Positions 1 to 8,520 of a DNA stretch of 63,107 nucleotides are shown here, in pieces. Source of the DNA: Treponema sp. (lineage in GTDB: Bacteria > Spirochaetota > Spirochaetia > Treponematales > Breznakiellaceae). Positions within the stretch are counted from its first letter, which is position 1; each line of letters opens with the position of its first letter. A program made the translations under genes and the position numbers. Under the pieces are notes generated by a model that saw nothing but the letters and a program-made list of their open reading frames with translations, was not told the DNA's origin and searched no databases. The stretch spans positions 1-63,107 of the forward strand of contig WQXI01000010.1 in assembly GCA_009784935.1 (NCBI GenBank). Direction: 5' to 3'.

Positions 1-253
1 ATTTATCCGCCGGACGCGCTGTAATAATCCGTTTATCTGTTCCGCGTTCCGTATATACAACAAAATAAACCGATCCCACTTTACCTATAGTTTGCCATCG
101 TTCCTCTTCCGATGTATTATTTTTACTCCGATCAAAGCGCTCTATTCTTTCCGGATCGGTAAAAATATATTGTGCATCTTCAAAGCCTACACCATGCTCT
201 TCTTTGTTAAGAATGTTTTTTGCTTCATCCCATTCTATACCGATCAACTTCAT
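1..253 (-). CDS. brnT: BrnT-family toxin, 3' end outside window
   Basis: The reading frame begins at an ATG and runs off the left edge after 84 codons. It starts MKLIGIEWDEAKN, continues with a conserved H-G-V-x-F-E-D-A segment, a DP motif, an EERW segment, and ends in view with TERGTDKRIITARPA. These are signatures of BrnT (DUF497), the RNase-fold toxin of type II BrnT/BrnA modules, which cleaves RNA and is neutralised by a DNA-binding antitoxin normally encoded just downstream; that partner would lie outside the window. No Shine-Dalgarno site precedes the ATG, and the promoter places the transcript start at or next to it. Family call is strong; activity is inferred. Confidence 0.88.
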   Translation of the reverse strand, partial: MKLIGIEWDEAKNILNKEEHGVGFEDAQYIFTDPERIERFDRSKNNTSEEERWQTIGKVGSVYFVVYTERGTDKRIITARPADK

Positions 254-259
254 AAATAA

Positions 260-288
260 AATGTAACACAATATGTCTTACTTGTCAA
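260..288 (-). promoter_or_regulatory. Sigma70-type promoter of brnT
   Basis: On the minus strand a perfect TTGACA (-35, 283-288) is followed after 17 bp by TACATT (-10, 260-265). The -10 ends six bases before the brnT ATG, so the message probably begins at the start codon. Confidence 0.6.
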
Positions 289-382
289 GAGGCAGTTTTG
301 ACTCACCCAGTTGCCAGCCGGTAAATCGCTTCTAAATCATCTCAGTCTTGATTTACCATTGCTTTCCATGGCACTATAATTT

Positions 383-1324
383 ATGACTCCCACAAAACTT
401 TCCGCCATCCTAATCTTTACCATCCCGTTATTATACATAGGGTGCCTCTCATTAGATCAGGCAGATGTTCCGCAAATCGGCGGCATGGTGTTTATAAAAG
501 GCGGAACTTTTTTTATGGGCAGCCCTGCAAATGAACATGAACGCAGAATCGATGAAACTCAACATCAGGTTACAGTAAGTTCGTTTTACATGAGCGTATA
601 TACAGTTACACAAAAAGAATATATAGAAGTAATGGGAGAGAATCCCAGTTTTTTTCGAGGAGATAATTTACCTGTAGAAAAAGTAAGTTGGTACGACGCG
701 ATTGAGTACTGTAATCGCTTAAGCGAACGCGAAGGATTAACGCCTGTATATACTATTAACAAGGATAAGGCCGATCCAAACAATTTAAACGTAATGTATA
801 GTAATCAATTTCATCCTGATCCGCTTAGATGGACAATAACATGGGATAAAAACGCAAACGGCTACAGGCTGCCTACAGAAGCAGAATGGGAGTACGCCTG
901 CCGCGCCGGAACAACCACACGCTTTTGGAGCGGAGATGATGAAATGTCTTTGTCAGGCAAAGTAAATGCCGCTGATTTAACATTTATAGAACGAATGGGA
1001 AAAAATGATTTTGAATGGGTTAATTTTCATGATGGTTTTGATTCAACTTCTCCTGTAGGAAGTTTTGCTCCCAATCCCTGGGGATTGTATGACATACTTG
1101 GAAATGTATACGAATGGTGCTGGGATTGGTACGGAAGTTATCCGTCAGAACCGCAATCAAATCCAACCGGCGCGGTTTCTGGTACAGAACGTGTTATACG
1201 CGGCGGCTCATGGATCAACGGCGGAGACTATCTTAGATCTGCCGCAAGAGGAAGCGCAGTACCGCTTTTAGGGCGTTATCTTTTTAGTGTTCAAAGTTTT
1301 CGTGTCGTACGAAACGCGCAGTAG
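383..1324 (+). CDS. SUMF1/formylglycine-generating-enzyme-fold lipoprotein
   Basis: The protein (313 aa) opens with a hydrophobic signal segment ending in LLYIGC, a relaxed spirochaetal lipobox. The rest is an FGE-sulfatase (SUMF1/EgtB/PvdO) fold: GGMVFIKGGTFFMGS near residue 34, VTQKEYIEVMG, YRLPTEAEWEYACRAG near 160, LGNVYEWCWDW near 240 and RVIRGGSWINGGDYLRSAAR near 270. In true formylglycine enzymes the last block carries the copper-binding cysteine pair; here those positions are Asn/Gly/Asp/Tyr, so sulfatase-activating chemistry is unlikely. It may be a binding or structural surface protein. It lies 9 bp before a LuxR-type gene and is probably co-transcribed with it. No ribosome-binding site is visible; TATAAT lies only 2 bases upstream of the ATG. 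Confidence 0.75.
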   Translation: MTPTKLSAILIFTIPLLYIGCLSLDQADVPQIGGMVFIKGGTFFMGSPANEHERRIDETQHQVTVSSFYMSVYTVTQKEYIEVMGENPSFFRGDNLPVEKVSWYDAIEYCNRLSEREGLTPVYTINKDKADPNNLNVMYSNQFHPDPLRWTITWDKNANGYRLPTEAEWEYACRAGTTTRFWSGDDEMSLSGKVNAADLTFIERMGKNDFEWVNFHDGFDSTSPVGSFAPNPWGLYDILGNVYEWCWDWYGSYPSEPQSNPTGAVSGTERVIRGGSWINGGDYLRSAARGSAVPLLGRYLFSVQSFRVVRNAQ

Positions 1325-1333
1325 AGGTGCAAT

Positions 1334-2095
1334 ATGCGGGAAAAACTAACGCCATGTGAACAAAAAATACTGGAATTGCTTCTCAAAGGTTCATCTGTTA
1401 AAGATGTCTCTTATGCGATGAATATCCACTGCCAAACCGTCTATTTTCACAGAAAAAATATTTTTGATAAATTGGGCGTAAACAGCAGTAATGAGCTGTT
1501 AATTAAATGCATGCAGGGTAAGGACAGCAATAATCAACCATTAGTAAAGTCTACGCAAAAAAAAGAAAGTCAAAGACTGGCAGCAGGCGAAGGATTTCCT
1601 CCTTATTTTAAGTACTGGATGACATTTTCTGATAAGCTTGGCACATCGATTAACTTGTCGGCAAAAAAAGAAAAAATAAACGGAAAATTACAATTATGCC
1701 ATACTATCTGGGGAAAAATGTTTGCTGACAATGCGGCTTTTGCCGGGTTTGTATGCCCGACAGATTATAGTTCATTCAAAATAATTAAGGAATCTTCTTC
1801 TTTTTCGTTTAATGTTTTAGGCGACGGTAACTATTACGAAGTTATGCTTACAACATCAGATTCAAGAACTAAGGGCGAACAAAATCATCATCGTTTTATA
1901 TTTCCTACAATAAAGGGAAAAGTATCTACTGTCCATGTTAAAATGAGCGATCTTGAACAGGCAAAAATATCGGATAAATTGCGTTTTGGCAGACCTGTAA
2001 AGTTTATTAAAAAAAATATAGAACTGTTTCAGTTTCAGATACACACTCTCGGCGATTTTAAATTTAAAATTTGGAATATAAGATTTTATAAATAA
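1334..2095 (+). CDS. LuxR/GerE-type HTH regulator with unknown C-terminal domain
   Basis: Residues 3-65 form a GerE/LuxR helix-turn-helix: LTPCEQKILELLLKGSSVKD, then a recognition helix TVYFHRKNIFDKLGV and NELLIKC. The remaining ~185 residues look beta-rich (repeated F-x-F and aromatic strands) and match no family I recognise; they could sense a ligand or be a carbohydrate-binding-like module. GAGGTG precedes the ATG by 5 bases. The gene follows the FGE-fold lipoprotein by 9 bp and precedes the xylanase, so it may regulate either one; this is inferred from position only. The HTH at the N-terminus, rather than the C-terminus, is unusual for the LuxR family. Confidence 0.7.
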   Translation: MREKLTPCEQKILELLLKGSSVKDVSYAMNIHCQTVYFHRKNIFDKLGVNSSNELLIKCMQGKDSNNQPLVKSTQKKESQRLAAGEGFPPYFKYWMTFSDKLGTSINLSAKKEKINGKLQLCHTIWGKMFADNAAFAGFVCPTDYSSFKIIKESSSFSFNVLGDGNYYEVMLTTSDSRTKGEQNHHRFIFPTIKGKVSTVHVKMSDLEQAKISDKLRFGRPVKFIKKNIELFQFQIHTLGDFKFKIWNIRFYK

Positions 2096-2128
2096 CCCAT
2101 AATTTTTATAGGTTTTTTATTCTATAGA

Positions 2129-2257
2129 AAATACTATAATCTTTATTTATACTGAACAATGGAGGGTTTCTATGAAAAAACCTATAATTTTTTAGGTTTT
2201 TTTATATGTAAACTTGTTATAGTATATTTTATACTCATTATTTGATGGAGGGTTTTT
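2129..2257 (+). promoter_or_regulatory. Duplicated leader upstream of the xylanase, with a 7-codon ORF
   Basis: The segment holds two similar copies of a leader: an AT-rich part with TATACT, then ATGGAGGGTTT(C/T)TATGAAAAAA. The second copy starts the xylanase. The first copy starts at 2172 and stops after MKKPIIF (TAG 2193-2195). Its reading frame coincides with a hairpin, AAAAAACCTA (2175-2184) pairing with TAGGTTTTTT (2193-2202). This could be a decayed duplication or a translated leader coupled to an attenuator-like hairpin. Only two G-C pairs stabilise the stem, so terminator strength is doubtful. Confidence 0.45.
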
Positions 2258-3892
2258 ATGAAAAAATTAATAAAAATGACTATCGGTGTTTTAATTATCG
2301 CTCTTGCAACAGCAGCTTTTGTATCTTGGCAGGGGATTACTGCACCAGGAAGAACAGTTCCTAATCAGCATGCAAATTTTCAGGGAAAAACAAATGTTTT
2401 ACAGGTAAGCCCCGGGAGCGGCGGATATGATTGGGCTGTCTTAACTTATGATTTAGGAGCTTATTCAGGACGTGTAACAATAGAAGTATCTATGCAGGTT
2501 TGGCTTGATAGGCCGACAAAAGTTGTCTGGCAGGTAAATAACAATAACTGGCCTATTATAGCAGGTAATACTAATGCAGATTTACCTGCAAGGCAGTGGC
2601 TAGAAGTCAAAGGGTCAAATACAATAACACTGGAACCAAACAGGATGTTGTATTTATCTACTCACCATTTTGGAAACAATATAACAGCTTACATCGATGA
2701 CATTACAATTACTATTAACGGCAATGTAGTTAATACACCTGTTGTAATTGATACATCTTTAACTGCGCTTCATACAAAATGGCCGTTCCGCGTTGGTGTC
2801 GCAGTTTCTGACACATCTTTCTCTGTTGTAAGTCCACAGCGTCAATTGCTTCGTCATTTTAATGTATTGGTAGCAGAAAACAGAATGAAACCCGATGGCA
2901 TTATGCCTCACCCCTGGACACCAACAGGCGCTTATCGCTGGGCAGAAGCCGATGCAATGGTAAATTATGCAGAAGCGAATAACCAAAAAATCCGCGGGCA
3001 CGTCTTAATCTGGCATAACTCAATACCTGACGCATTTTTTAGAGGAAGCGGAAGGCAGGGAAGAGCGACAACAGACGAACTTTATGCCCGTATGGAACAT
3101 CATATTAAAACTGTATTCGAGAAATACAGAGGAAGAATCGAATGGTGGGATGTTGTAAACGAAGCTGTCGGAGATGACGGTAATCCCAGAGCTCCGGGTA
3201 ATGTTGCCGGAACAGGAACTGATAGTCAATCTGTTTTTACACAGATAATGTTAGACGCAGGAAAAACAGGTACTGATAGGTACGAATACGTGCTTAAAGC
3301 ATTTCAGTTTGCACGCCAATACGCTGACGCAAACGGCGGACAAAATGTAAAACTTTTCCTTACAGATTACAGTATGGAAATTCCCGGTGCCAAGCACAAC
3401 GGTTTTTTAAGGCTGTTGGATTATTTAATCGCAAATAACGCTCCAATAGACGGAGTCGGGGTACAAGGACATTATAATCATGACTGGCCTGCAGTTAGGG
3501 ATGTATCCAGAGGTATCGACGCATTTACTTCGAGAAGAAATCCAAGAACAGGACAGAACCTTGTAATTCAAGTTTGTGAGCTTGATATTTCGATCTATCG
3601 GCGTAACGAAACAACATGGAGCAATACAGGAGCAAGAGGAACTTTAACTCTTGCAGAACGCGAATTAAATACCCGTTTAACAGCGCAGGCTCAAAGATAC
3701 CGTGAGTTTTTTGATATGTATTTAGAAAAATATAACGAAGGTAAACTTGACATGGTATTGATCTGGGGTATCGATGACGGTACCAGCTGGATCAATGAAT
3801 TTCCTGTAAGAGGCAGAACAGATCATCCGTTGTTGTTTAACAGGCAATACCAGCCCAAACCTGCATTCCATGAATTAATAAGAGGCAGATAA
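2258..3892 (+). CDS. Secreted GH10 endo-1,4-beta-xylanase with N-terminal carbohydrate-binding-like domain
   Basis: The 544-aa protein hydrolyses beta-1,4-xylan. An N-terminal signal peptide (about residues 1-28) is followed by a beta-sandwich region resembling CBM22/CBM4 modules (about 30-165), then a GH10 barrel (about 175-540). Seen motifs: ENRMKPDGIMP, GHVLIWHNSIPDAFF, WWDVVNEAVGDDG with acid/base Glu302, and VIQVCELDIS with nucleophile Glu441, plus LIWGIDDGTSW near the end. GGAGGG lies 6 bases before the ATG. The enzyme is probably exported or periplasmic and points to plant hemicellulose use. It stands alone, with a LuxR-type gene upstream and a convergent alcohol dehydrogenase downstream. 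Confidence 0.93.
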   Translation: MKKLIKMTIGVLIIALATAAFVSWQGITAPGRTVPNQHANFQGKTNVLQVSPGSGGYDWAVLTYDLGAYSGRVTIEVSMQVWLDRPTKVVWQVNNNNWPIIAGNTNADLPARQWLEVKGSNTITLEPNRMLYLSTHHFGNNITAYIDDITITINGNVVNTPVVIDTSLTALHTKWPFRVGVAVSDTSFSVVSPQRQLLRHFNVLVAENRMKPDGIMPHPWTPTGAYRWAEADAMVNYAEANNQKIRGHVLIWHNSIPDAFFRGSGRQGRATTDELYARMEHHIKTVFEKYRGRIEWWDVVNEAVGDDGNPRAPGNVAGTGTDSQSVFTQIMLDAGKTGTDRYEYVLKAFQFARQYADANGGQNVKLFLTDYSMEIPGAKHNGFLRLLDYLIANNAPIDGVGVQGHYNHDWPAVRDVSRGIDAFTSRRNPRTGQNLVIQVCELDISIYRRNETTWSNTGARGTLTLAERELNTRLTAQAQRYREFFDMYLEKYNEGKLDMVLIWGIDDGTSWINEFPVRGRTDHPLLFNRQYQPKPAFHELIRGR

Positions 3893-3902
3893 TGCTTCAG
3901 AG

Positions 3903-3976
3903 ACCACGGAGGAGCACAGAGATTTGATTTGAAAATCATTCACTCTCTGTGAAACTCCGTGCCCTTTGTGGTTTTT
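3903..3976. terminator. Inverted pair of CTCTGTG repeats, likely bidirectional terminator
   Basis: Between the convergent xylanase and dehydrogenase genes, ACCAC, CGGAG and CACAGAG on the left pair in order with CTCTGTG, CTCCG and GTGGT on the right, around an inner GATTT/AAATC stem. A run of T follows on the plus strand. The arms belong to the dispersed CTCTGTG repeat family seen elsewhere in the window. Confidence 0.6.
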
Positions 3977-3984
3977 ATTCTTCC

Positions 3985-5130
3985 TTACTCTGCAGCTAAT
4001 CTGTATATCGCTTCTGCGTCTTTTTCATCCAGTTTGCGGTAATTCCCGATTTGACCAAAATGTACAACACGTTTTGCCATTTCGGGGATTTGCGCAGGAT
4101 CAATATTTGCGTCAGAAAAACGCACAGGCATTCCAATTAATTTAAAAAAATCTTCCATTTGGGAAATACCTTCCTGCGCGCTGTTAACGCCCCAGACTTT
4201 TTTTGCAAAACGTTCAAAGCGGTGTGGATTTACAGATATATTGTATTTCATCCAAGCGGGGAATATTATCGCAAGACCAGCGCCGTGCGCTATATCAAAA
4301 AGAGCGGACAGTTCGTGATCCAGCGCATGGCTTGCCCAGTCGCCGAGGCGGCCAGTGTCGAGCAAGCCATTGTGTGCTATCGCGCCTGCCCACATTATTT
4401 CTGCGCGGGGAGCATAATCTTTTTCGCCGCCGCTAAAAATTTTGCGCGCGTTATTAATAATTGTTCTCATCGTGCCTTCGCAGAGTTCATCTGTAAGTTC
4501 AACATCCTGATCGATTGTAAAGTATCGTTCCATTATATGCGCCAACATGTCGGTTATTCCGCAGGCAGTTTGATACGCCGGCAGAGAATATGTTAATTCG
4601 GGATTCAATATAGAAAAAACCGGGCGGTTAAAAAGGGAGTGCATTCCTCTTTTATATGGACCTTCTTCGTTCGTGATAACACAGCTTGTGCTCGATTCGC
4701 TGCCTGCCGCGGGAATTGTTAAAATAACGCCGGTTGGCAGGGCTTTTTCTGGAGATATTTTTCTTTCAAAAAAATCCCAAATATCGCCGTCATTAACAGC
4801 GCCCACAGCGATTGCCTTGGAAGAATCTATTACAGAACCGCCGCCGACAGCAAGGATCATTTCGAGCTTTTCGTTCTTTACCATATTAACGCCTTCTTTT
4901 ACCAGAGAAAGACGCGGATTCGGCTGAACGCCCGTTAATTCGATCCATTCAATATTAGAGTCTTTTAAACTGTTTTTTACCCTGTCAATAAGTCCCGAAC
5001 GAACGGCAGAACCGCCGGAATGGTGAAGTAAAACCCTTTTTCCATATATCGAAGTTTCTCTTCCTATCTGATCTTCTGTATCTTTCCCAAAAATTATTTT
5101 GGTTTTATTGCAATATTCAAAATTCCGCAT
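3985..5130 (-). CDS. Iron-containing (type III) alcohol dehydrogenase, YqhD/BdhA-like
   Basis: This NAD(P)H-dependent reductase interconverts aldehydes and alcohols (butanol-dehydrogenase-like) and probably serves fermentation or aldehyde removal in the cytoplasm. Visible motifs: RNFEYCNKTKIIFGK at the start, GGGSVIDSSKAIAVGA (nucleotide binding), PAAGSESSTSCVITNE, and the metal region with GITDMLAHIMERYFT and DWASHALDHELSALFDIAHG. The start is placed at the internal Met before RNFEY because AGAGGA lies 5 bases upstream of it and family members begin there; an upstream ATG would add 12 basic residues. Length 381 aa is normal. It is transcribed divergently from the cyclase-like/rnf run. Confidence 0.9.
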   Translation of the reverse strand: MRNFEYCNKTKIIFGKDTEDQIGRETSIYGKRVLLHHSGGSAVRSGLIDRVKNSLKDSNIEWIELTGVQPNPRLSLVKEGVNMVKNEKLEMILAVGGGSVIDSSKAIAVGAVNDGDIWDFFERKISPEKALPTGVILTIPAAGSESSTSCVITNEEGPYKRGMHSLFNRPVFSILNPELTYSLPAYQTACGITDMLAHIMERYFTIDQDVELTDELCEGTMRTIINNARKIFSGGEKDYAPRAEIMWAGAIAHNGLLDTGRLGDWASHALDHELSALFDIAHGAGLAIIFPAWMKYNISVNPHRFERFAKKVWGVNSAQEGISQMEDFFKLIGMPVRFSDANIDPAQIPEMAKRVVHFGQIGNYRKLDEKDAEAIYRLAAE

Positions 5131-5195
5131 GTCTTTCCTCTTTTTGCATTTTTTCATACTATACAATTTTATCAGATCATAGTAAACTGAATGTA

Positions 5196-6113
5196 ATGAG
5201 ATCAGGATTTTCTACCAGATTTTGCCGAAAATGTTTGGCTTTGTCTCTGTCACCAGAGGTCATGAACCGGTTTGCTAAAATGACAAACCCGGGGTATGAT
5301 CTTCAAAAAAGTTTTGGGTTCTCCAAGGGACACCCTATCGGTCCCCACGAAGCCGCAGATCGAATCGTCGCTGATATGGTAGCTGACGGATATTATATCG
5401 ATTTTATCGAAACCCTTATTAAAGTAGACGAAAAAGGCTACATGGGGCACAAGTATAATTTTAGGGGACTCGATGATGTTGTCGGAGATGTTCTGCAGGC
5501 GGGCTTTAGTTATGATAAAGCGACAGGTCAATTTTTCGAAGATCAGAGCCAGCAAATTACCCGCAATTGGGGACGCCTTGTAGAAGGTGACGAGCGCCAA
5601 ATGGCTATTCTCAGGCTCGATGTAGTCGGCAATACAGCTATCGTAAAATCAAATCCAAAACAGCTAATTGATAAAACTTACGGCGATTTAAGAAAGATAG
5701 TAACCAATGCTGTAGTTTCAAGGCTTGGCCGTCTTTGGACATGGGAAGGCGACGGAGCTCTAGCTGTTTTTATGTTAGGTGATTACAGCAGAATGGCAAT
5801 TTTTGCAGGAATAGAAATTATTAGCGAAATGTTTATTTTTAATAAAATGGACAATCCGCTCAACTCTGCGATTAAACTTAGAATCGCTGTAAACTCCGGT
5901 CATCTTACTTATTCGGAAAGCGAAACTCAATATACAAAAGCAGATACAGTTAAGAAGGCAATATTATTGGAATCAAAAGCCGCTGTTCCTAATTCGCTTG
6001 TAGTTTCCGAAAGCCTTGCGATGTCTCAGGATCAGTCATTATTGAATGTTTTCAGCGATTCAAAAATCGTTCCCAATTCTACAGAAAAATACAGGATTTA
6101 TCAGGTAGGTTAA
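5196..6113 (+). CDS. Class III nucleotide-cyclase-fold protein, likely degenerate
   Basis: The C-terminal half (about residues 135-300) resembles a class III adenylate/guanylate cyclase homology domain: MAILRLDVVGN with Asp142, WTWEGDGALAVF with Asp186, then LRIAVNSGHLTYSESETQYTK and VKKAILLESKAAVPNSLVVSE. The two metal aspartates are present, but the transition-state Asn and Arg of the N-x-x-x-R motif appear as Lys and Leu, so cyclase activity is doubtful. The N-terminal ~130 residues are not recognised. It is separated from the next gene by 1 base and heads the run that leads into rnfC, which suggests a sensory or regulatory link to the Rnf complex (inference). The start is uncertain: a downstream ATG at 5262 is possible. 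Confidence 0.6.
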   Translation: MRSGFSTRFCRKCLALSLSPEVMNRFAKMTNPGYDLQKSFGFSKGHPIGPHEAADRIVADMVADGYYIDFIETLIKVDEKGYMGHKYNFRGLDDVVGDVLQAGFSYDKATGQFFEDQSQQITRNWGRLVEGDERQMAILRLDVVGNTAIVKSNPKQLIDKTYGDLRKIVTNAVVSRLGRLWTWEGDGALAVFMLGDYSRMAIFAGIEIISEMFIFNKMDNPLNSAIKLRIAVNSGHLTYSESETQYTKADTVKKAILLESKAAVPNSLVVSESLAMSQDQSLLNVFSDSKIVPNSTEKYRIYQVG

Positions 6114-6114
6114 T

Positions 6115-7140
6115 ATGGTCTATGTTTTTACCGGTAAAACAGCGTCATTAAAAGCGTTTTTGCCAAAGAACACAGTTTTTGAAACTTCGCCGTTGTCAAA
6201 ACATTCTCCGTCTGCGGCAGACATTACCTATGTCGATATAACCGGTCTTACGGCAGCAGATCAAAAAAAAGCGGTTGCTCAGTTAAAAAAGAATTGCAAG
6301 GATTCGGCTTGGGGAATAATCGATCCTAAGGGAAGCATTAAAGATCCTGCCGCCTTATTTTTTGAAGGAGCCAGCGATTATTTGGGTGCTTCTTTTTTAA
6401 AGGGTTCAAATACTGTTGACACAAAACGGCTTAAAGAAGTACAGCAGTGGCGCAAAACATACGCAAGCGCAGTCGCTCTGGAAAGCGCTTCTAAAGCAGC
6501 AGCCGGTTCGGAAACCGGAGGGTTTTTAAAATCCGGTATTAAACTGCCGTCTGCAAGTTCATTCCCCGGCTGGAAAAAAATGCAAACCGGCAAGTCTATG
6601 CCTTTTTATCTATTGTATTGTTCGCTTCAGGGAAAAACATCACTCGATACCCGCCTTGGAGAAAAAGTTCTTGCGCAGGTTCATAAACGTTTTCTTGCTC
6701 TGCTTTCTGCAAAGTTTAAAGCGGCTGACGGTTTACTCTGGATGGACACCGGCAAGGATTGTCTCATACTTTTACCTGCGCGGGCAAAAAGCGCAGAATT
6801 GGCAATCAAAGCATGTTTAGGAATGATCGTTGCTGCTCCGCTTCATATTTTGGAATTTCTCGGCATTAATATTCCCGCTAACTTTATTTTTGCTCTTCAT
6901 TACGGTTCTGTAAGCTACAAGCCGCCCGGAAAAACCGGCACTGTTGTAAGCGATGCGGTAAATTCAATTTTTCATCTTGGCGCAAAAAAATCAGAACCCG
7001 GAAGGCTTACGATTTCCGGCGAACTTCCTGATGTAAGTATTCCAAAAGCTTTGCAGGATTTATTTACTTCCAACGGTGAATACGAAGGCAGAAAAATCTG
7101 GCATACAAAAAAATTCAACTACTCTAAAGCGTGGTTCTAA
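6115..7140 (+). CDS. Second cyclase-fold pseudoenzyme upstream of rnfC
   Basis: Residues about 160-330 follow the same order as the preceding protein: PFYLLYCSLQGKTSLDTRLG where a cyclase would have its first metal Asp (absent here), WMDTGKDCLILLP at the second, NFIFALHYGSVSYKPPG, and VVSDAVNSIFHLGAKK. It is therefore a probable cyclase-homology pseudoenzyme. Residues 1-100 could be a small receiver-like or other alpha/beta domain (YVDITGL, WGIIDPKG), but this is weak. No signal peptide or membrane segment is seen. It sits 1 base after the first cyclase-like gene and 3 bases before rnfC, so co-translation is likely and a heterodimer with the neighbour is plausible. Confidence 0.5.
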   Translation: MVYVFTGKTASLKAFLPKNTVFETSPLSKHSPSAADITYVDITGLTAADQKKAVAQLKKNCKDSAWGIIDPKGSIKDPAALFFEGASDYLGASFLKGSNTVDTKRLKEVQQWRKTYASAVALESASKAAAGSETGGFLKSGIKLPSASSFPGWKKMQTGKSMPFYLLYCSLQGKTSLDTRLGEKVLAQVHKRFLALLSAKFKAADGLLWMDTGKDCLILLPARAKSAELAIKACLGMIVAAPLHILEFLGINIPANFIFALHYGSVSYKPPGKTGTVVSDAVNSIFHLGAKKSEPGRLTISGELPDVSIPKALQDLFTSNGEYEGRKIWHTKKFNYSKAWF

Positions 7141-7143
7141 AAC

Positions 7144-8520
7144 ATGGTTTTGAATTCGCGGAAAAAAAAAGCCCTTGTCTTTACATTTAAGCGCGGCATT
7201 TATCCCAACGAACAAAAGCAATTTACAGAAGATGTCCCAATAAATACTCTGCTTCCGCCGCAGGGACACGAAATTATTTTTCCGCTTTTAATGCATATGG
7301 GAGCTGTCTGCGAACCTCTTGTAGAAAAAGGGCAGAAGGTTCTGCTTGGCGAAAAGATCGGCGACTCAAGCGCGTTAATCAGCGCTCCTATTCATTCTAG
7401 TGTTTCGGGAATCGTTAAGGATATTCGTCCTCATTTAACAATAATGGGCACGATTGTTAATTCGATAATTATAGAAAATGACGGAGAGTTTAAAGAACAC
7501 GAATGTATTAAACCGCGCGAAAGTTACGAAAACCTCACAAGAGAAGAAATATTAAGCATAATCCGCGAAGCGGGAATTGTCGGTCTTGGCGGCGCGGGAT
7601 TTCCTACTCATGTAAAACTTTCTCCGCCGCCGGATAAAAAAATCGATACAGTTATTGTAAACGGCTGTGAATGCGAACCGTATTTGACAACTGACAACAG
7701 AATAATGATAGAAGAATCCGCGCGCATTGTAGCAGGGTTAAAAATTTTATTAAAAGTGATTCAAACCGCAAGAGGAATTATTGCGATAGAAGATAATAAA
7801 CCCGAAGCTATCGAACATCTCAAAGAGTTCTGCGCGGATATTCCCGATATAAAAGTAGCAGTTGTAAAAACTAAATATCCGCAAGGATGCGAAAAACAAC
7901 TGGTAGACGCAATCACAGGGAGAGAAGTTCCGTCGGGCGGTATTCCAATTGATGTCGGATGTATTGTAAACAATGTTGATACAGTAATCGCAATACACCG
8001 CGCGATAATCCGCGGGCGTCCGCTTATGCGCAAGGTTGTAACATTAACAGGCGGCGCTATCAGAAACCCCGGCAATTATAAAATGCGAATAGGAACTTTA
8101 TTAAGCGACCTGGTCGAATTAACAGGCGGCTATAAATCCAATCCCGCAAAAATAGTTGTAGGCGGTCCTATGATGGGTACTGCTATTTTTGATACAGATG
8201 TTCCGATTGTAAAAACAACAGAGGGCGTTATTTTTCTTACAGAAGAAGAAGCGCACATTCCGCCGGAAAGAAACTGCATACGCTGCGGAAAATGCGTAGA
8301 GCGTTGTCCTTCCGGTCTTATACCGACCGAATTAAACGCGGACATCTTAAGAGAAGACGGCGAAGCGTTTATTAAACACCATGGTCTTGACTGCATAGAA
8401 TGCGGAAGCTGTTCTTATATATGCCCTGCAAAGAGACGTTTGTCTCAGGCGATTCGAACAATCAGAAGGGTTGAGCTGGAAAAAATTAAACAATCCAGAT
8501 TAAAGGAAACAGCAAAATGA
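7144..8520 (+). CDS. rnfC: Rnf complex subunit C
   Basis: RnfC is the peripheral NADH-oxidising subunit of the Rnf complex, which couples electron transfer between reduced ferredoxin and NAD+ to ion pumping. The 458-aa protein has the N-terminal barrel-sandwich region (PLLMHMGAVCEPLVEKGQKV), a nucleotide/FMN-binding part with GLGGAGFPTHVKL and NGCECEPYLTTDNR, and two 4Fe-4S sites near the C-terminus, CIRCGKCVERCP (about 377-388) and CIECGSCSYICP (about 417-428). The length is like the clostridial and Thermotoga type. The stop overlaps the rnfD start by 4 bases (ATGA), starting a chain of such overlaps. Confidence 0.95.
   Translation: MVLNSRKKKALVFTFKRGIYPNEQKQFTEDVPINTLLPPQGHEIIFPLLMHMGAVCEPLVEKGQKVLLGEKIGDSSALISAPIHSSVSGIVKDIRPHLTIMGTIVNSIIIENDGEFKEHECIKPRESYENLTREEILSIIREAGIVGLGGAGFPTHVKLSPPPDKKIDTVIVNGCECEPYLTTDNRIMIEESARIVAGLKILLKVIQTARGIIAIEDNKPEAIEHLKEFCADIPDIKVAVVKTKYPQGCEKQLVDAITGREVPSGGIPIDVGCIVNNVDTVIAIHRAIIRGRPLMRKVVTLTGGAIRNPGNYKMRIGTLLSDLVELTGGYKSNPAKIVVGGPMMGTAIFDTDVPIVKTTEGVIFLTEEEAHIPPERNCIRCGKCVERCPSGLIPTELNADILREDGEAFIKHHGLDCIECGSCSYICPAKRRLSQAIRTIRRVELEKIKQSRLKETAK

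Noticed and set aside
2175-2202. Strong rho-independent terminator before the xylanase
   Set aside because: The stem is A/T pairs with only two G-C pairs and uses its own T run as stem, so termination would be weak at best.
3985-5130. Glycerol dehydrogenase
   Set aside because: Motifs and length fit the YqhD/BdhA branch (DWASHALDHELSALFDIAHG) better than GldA.
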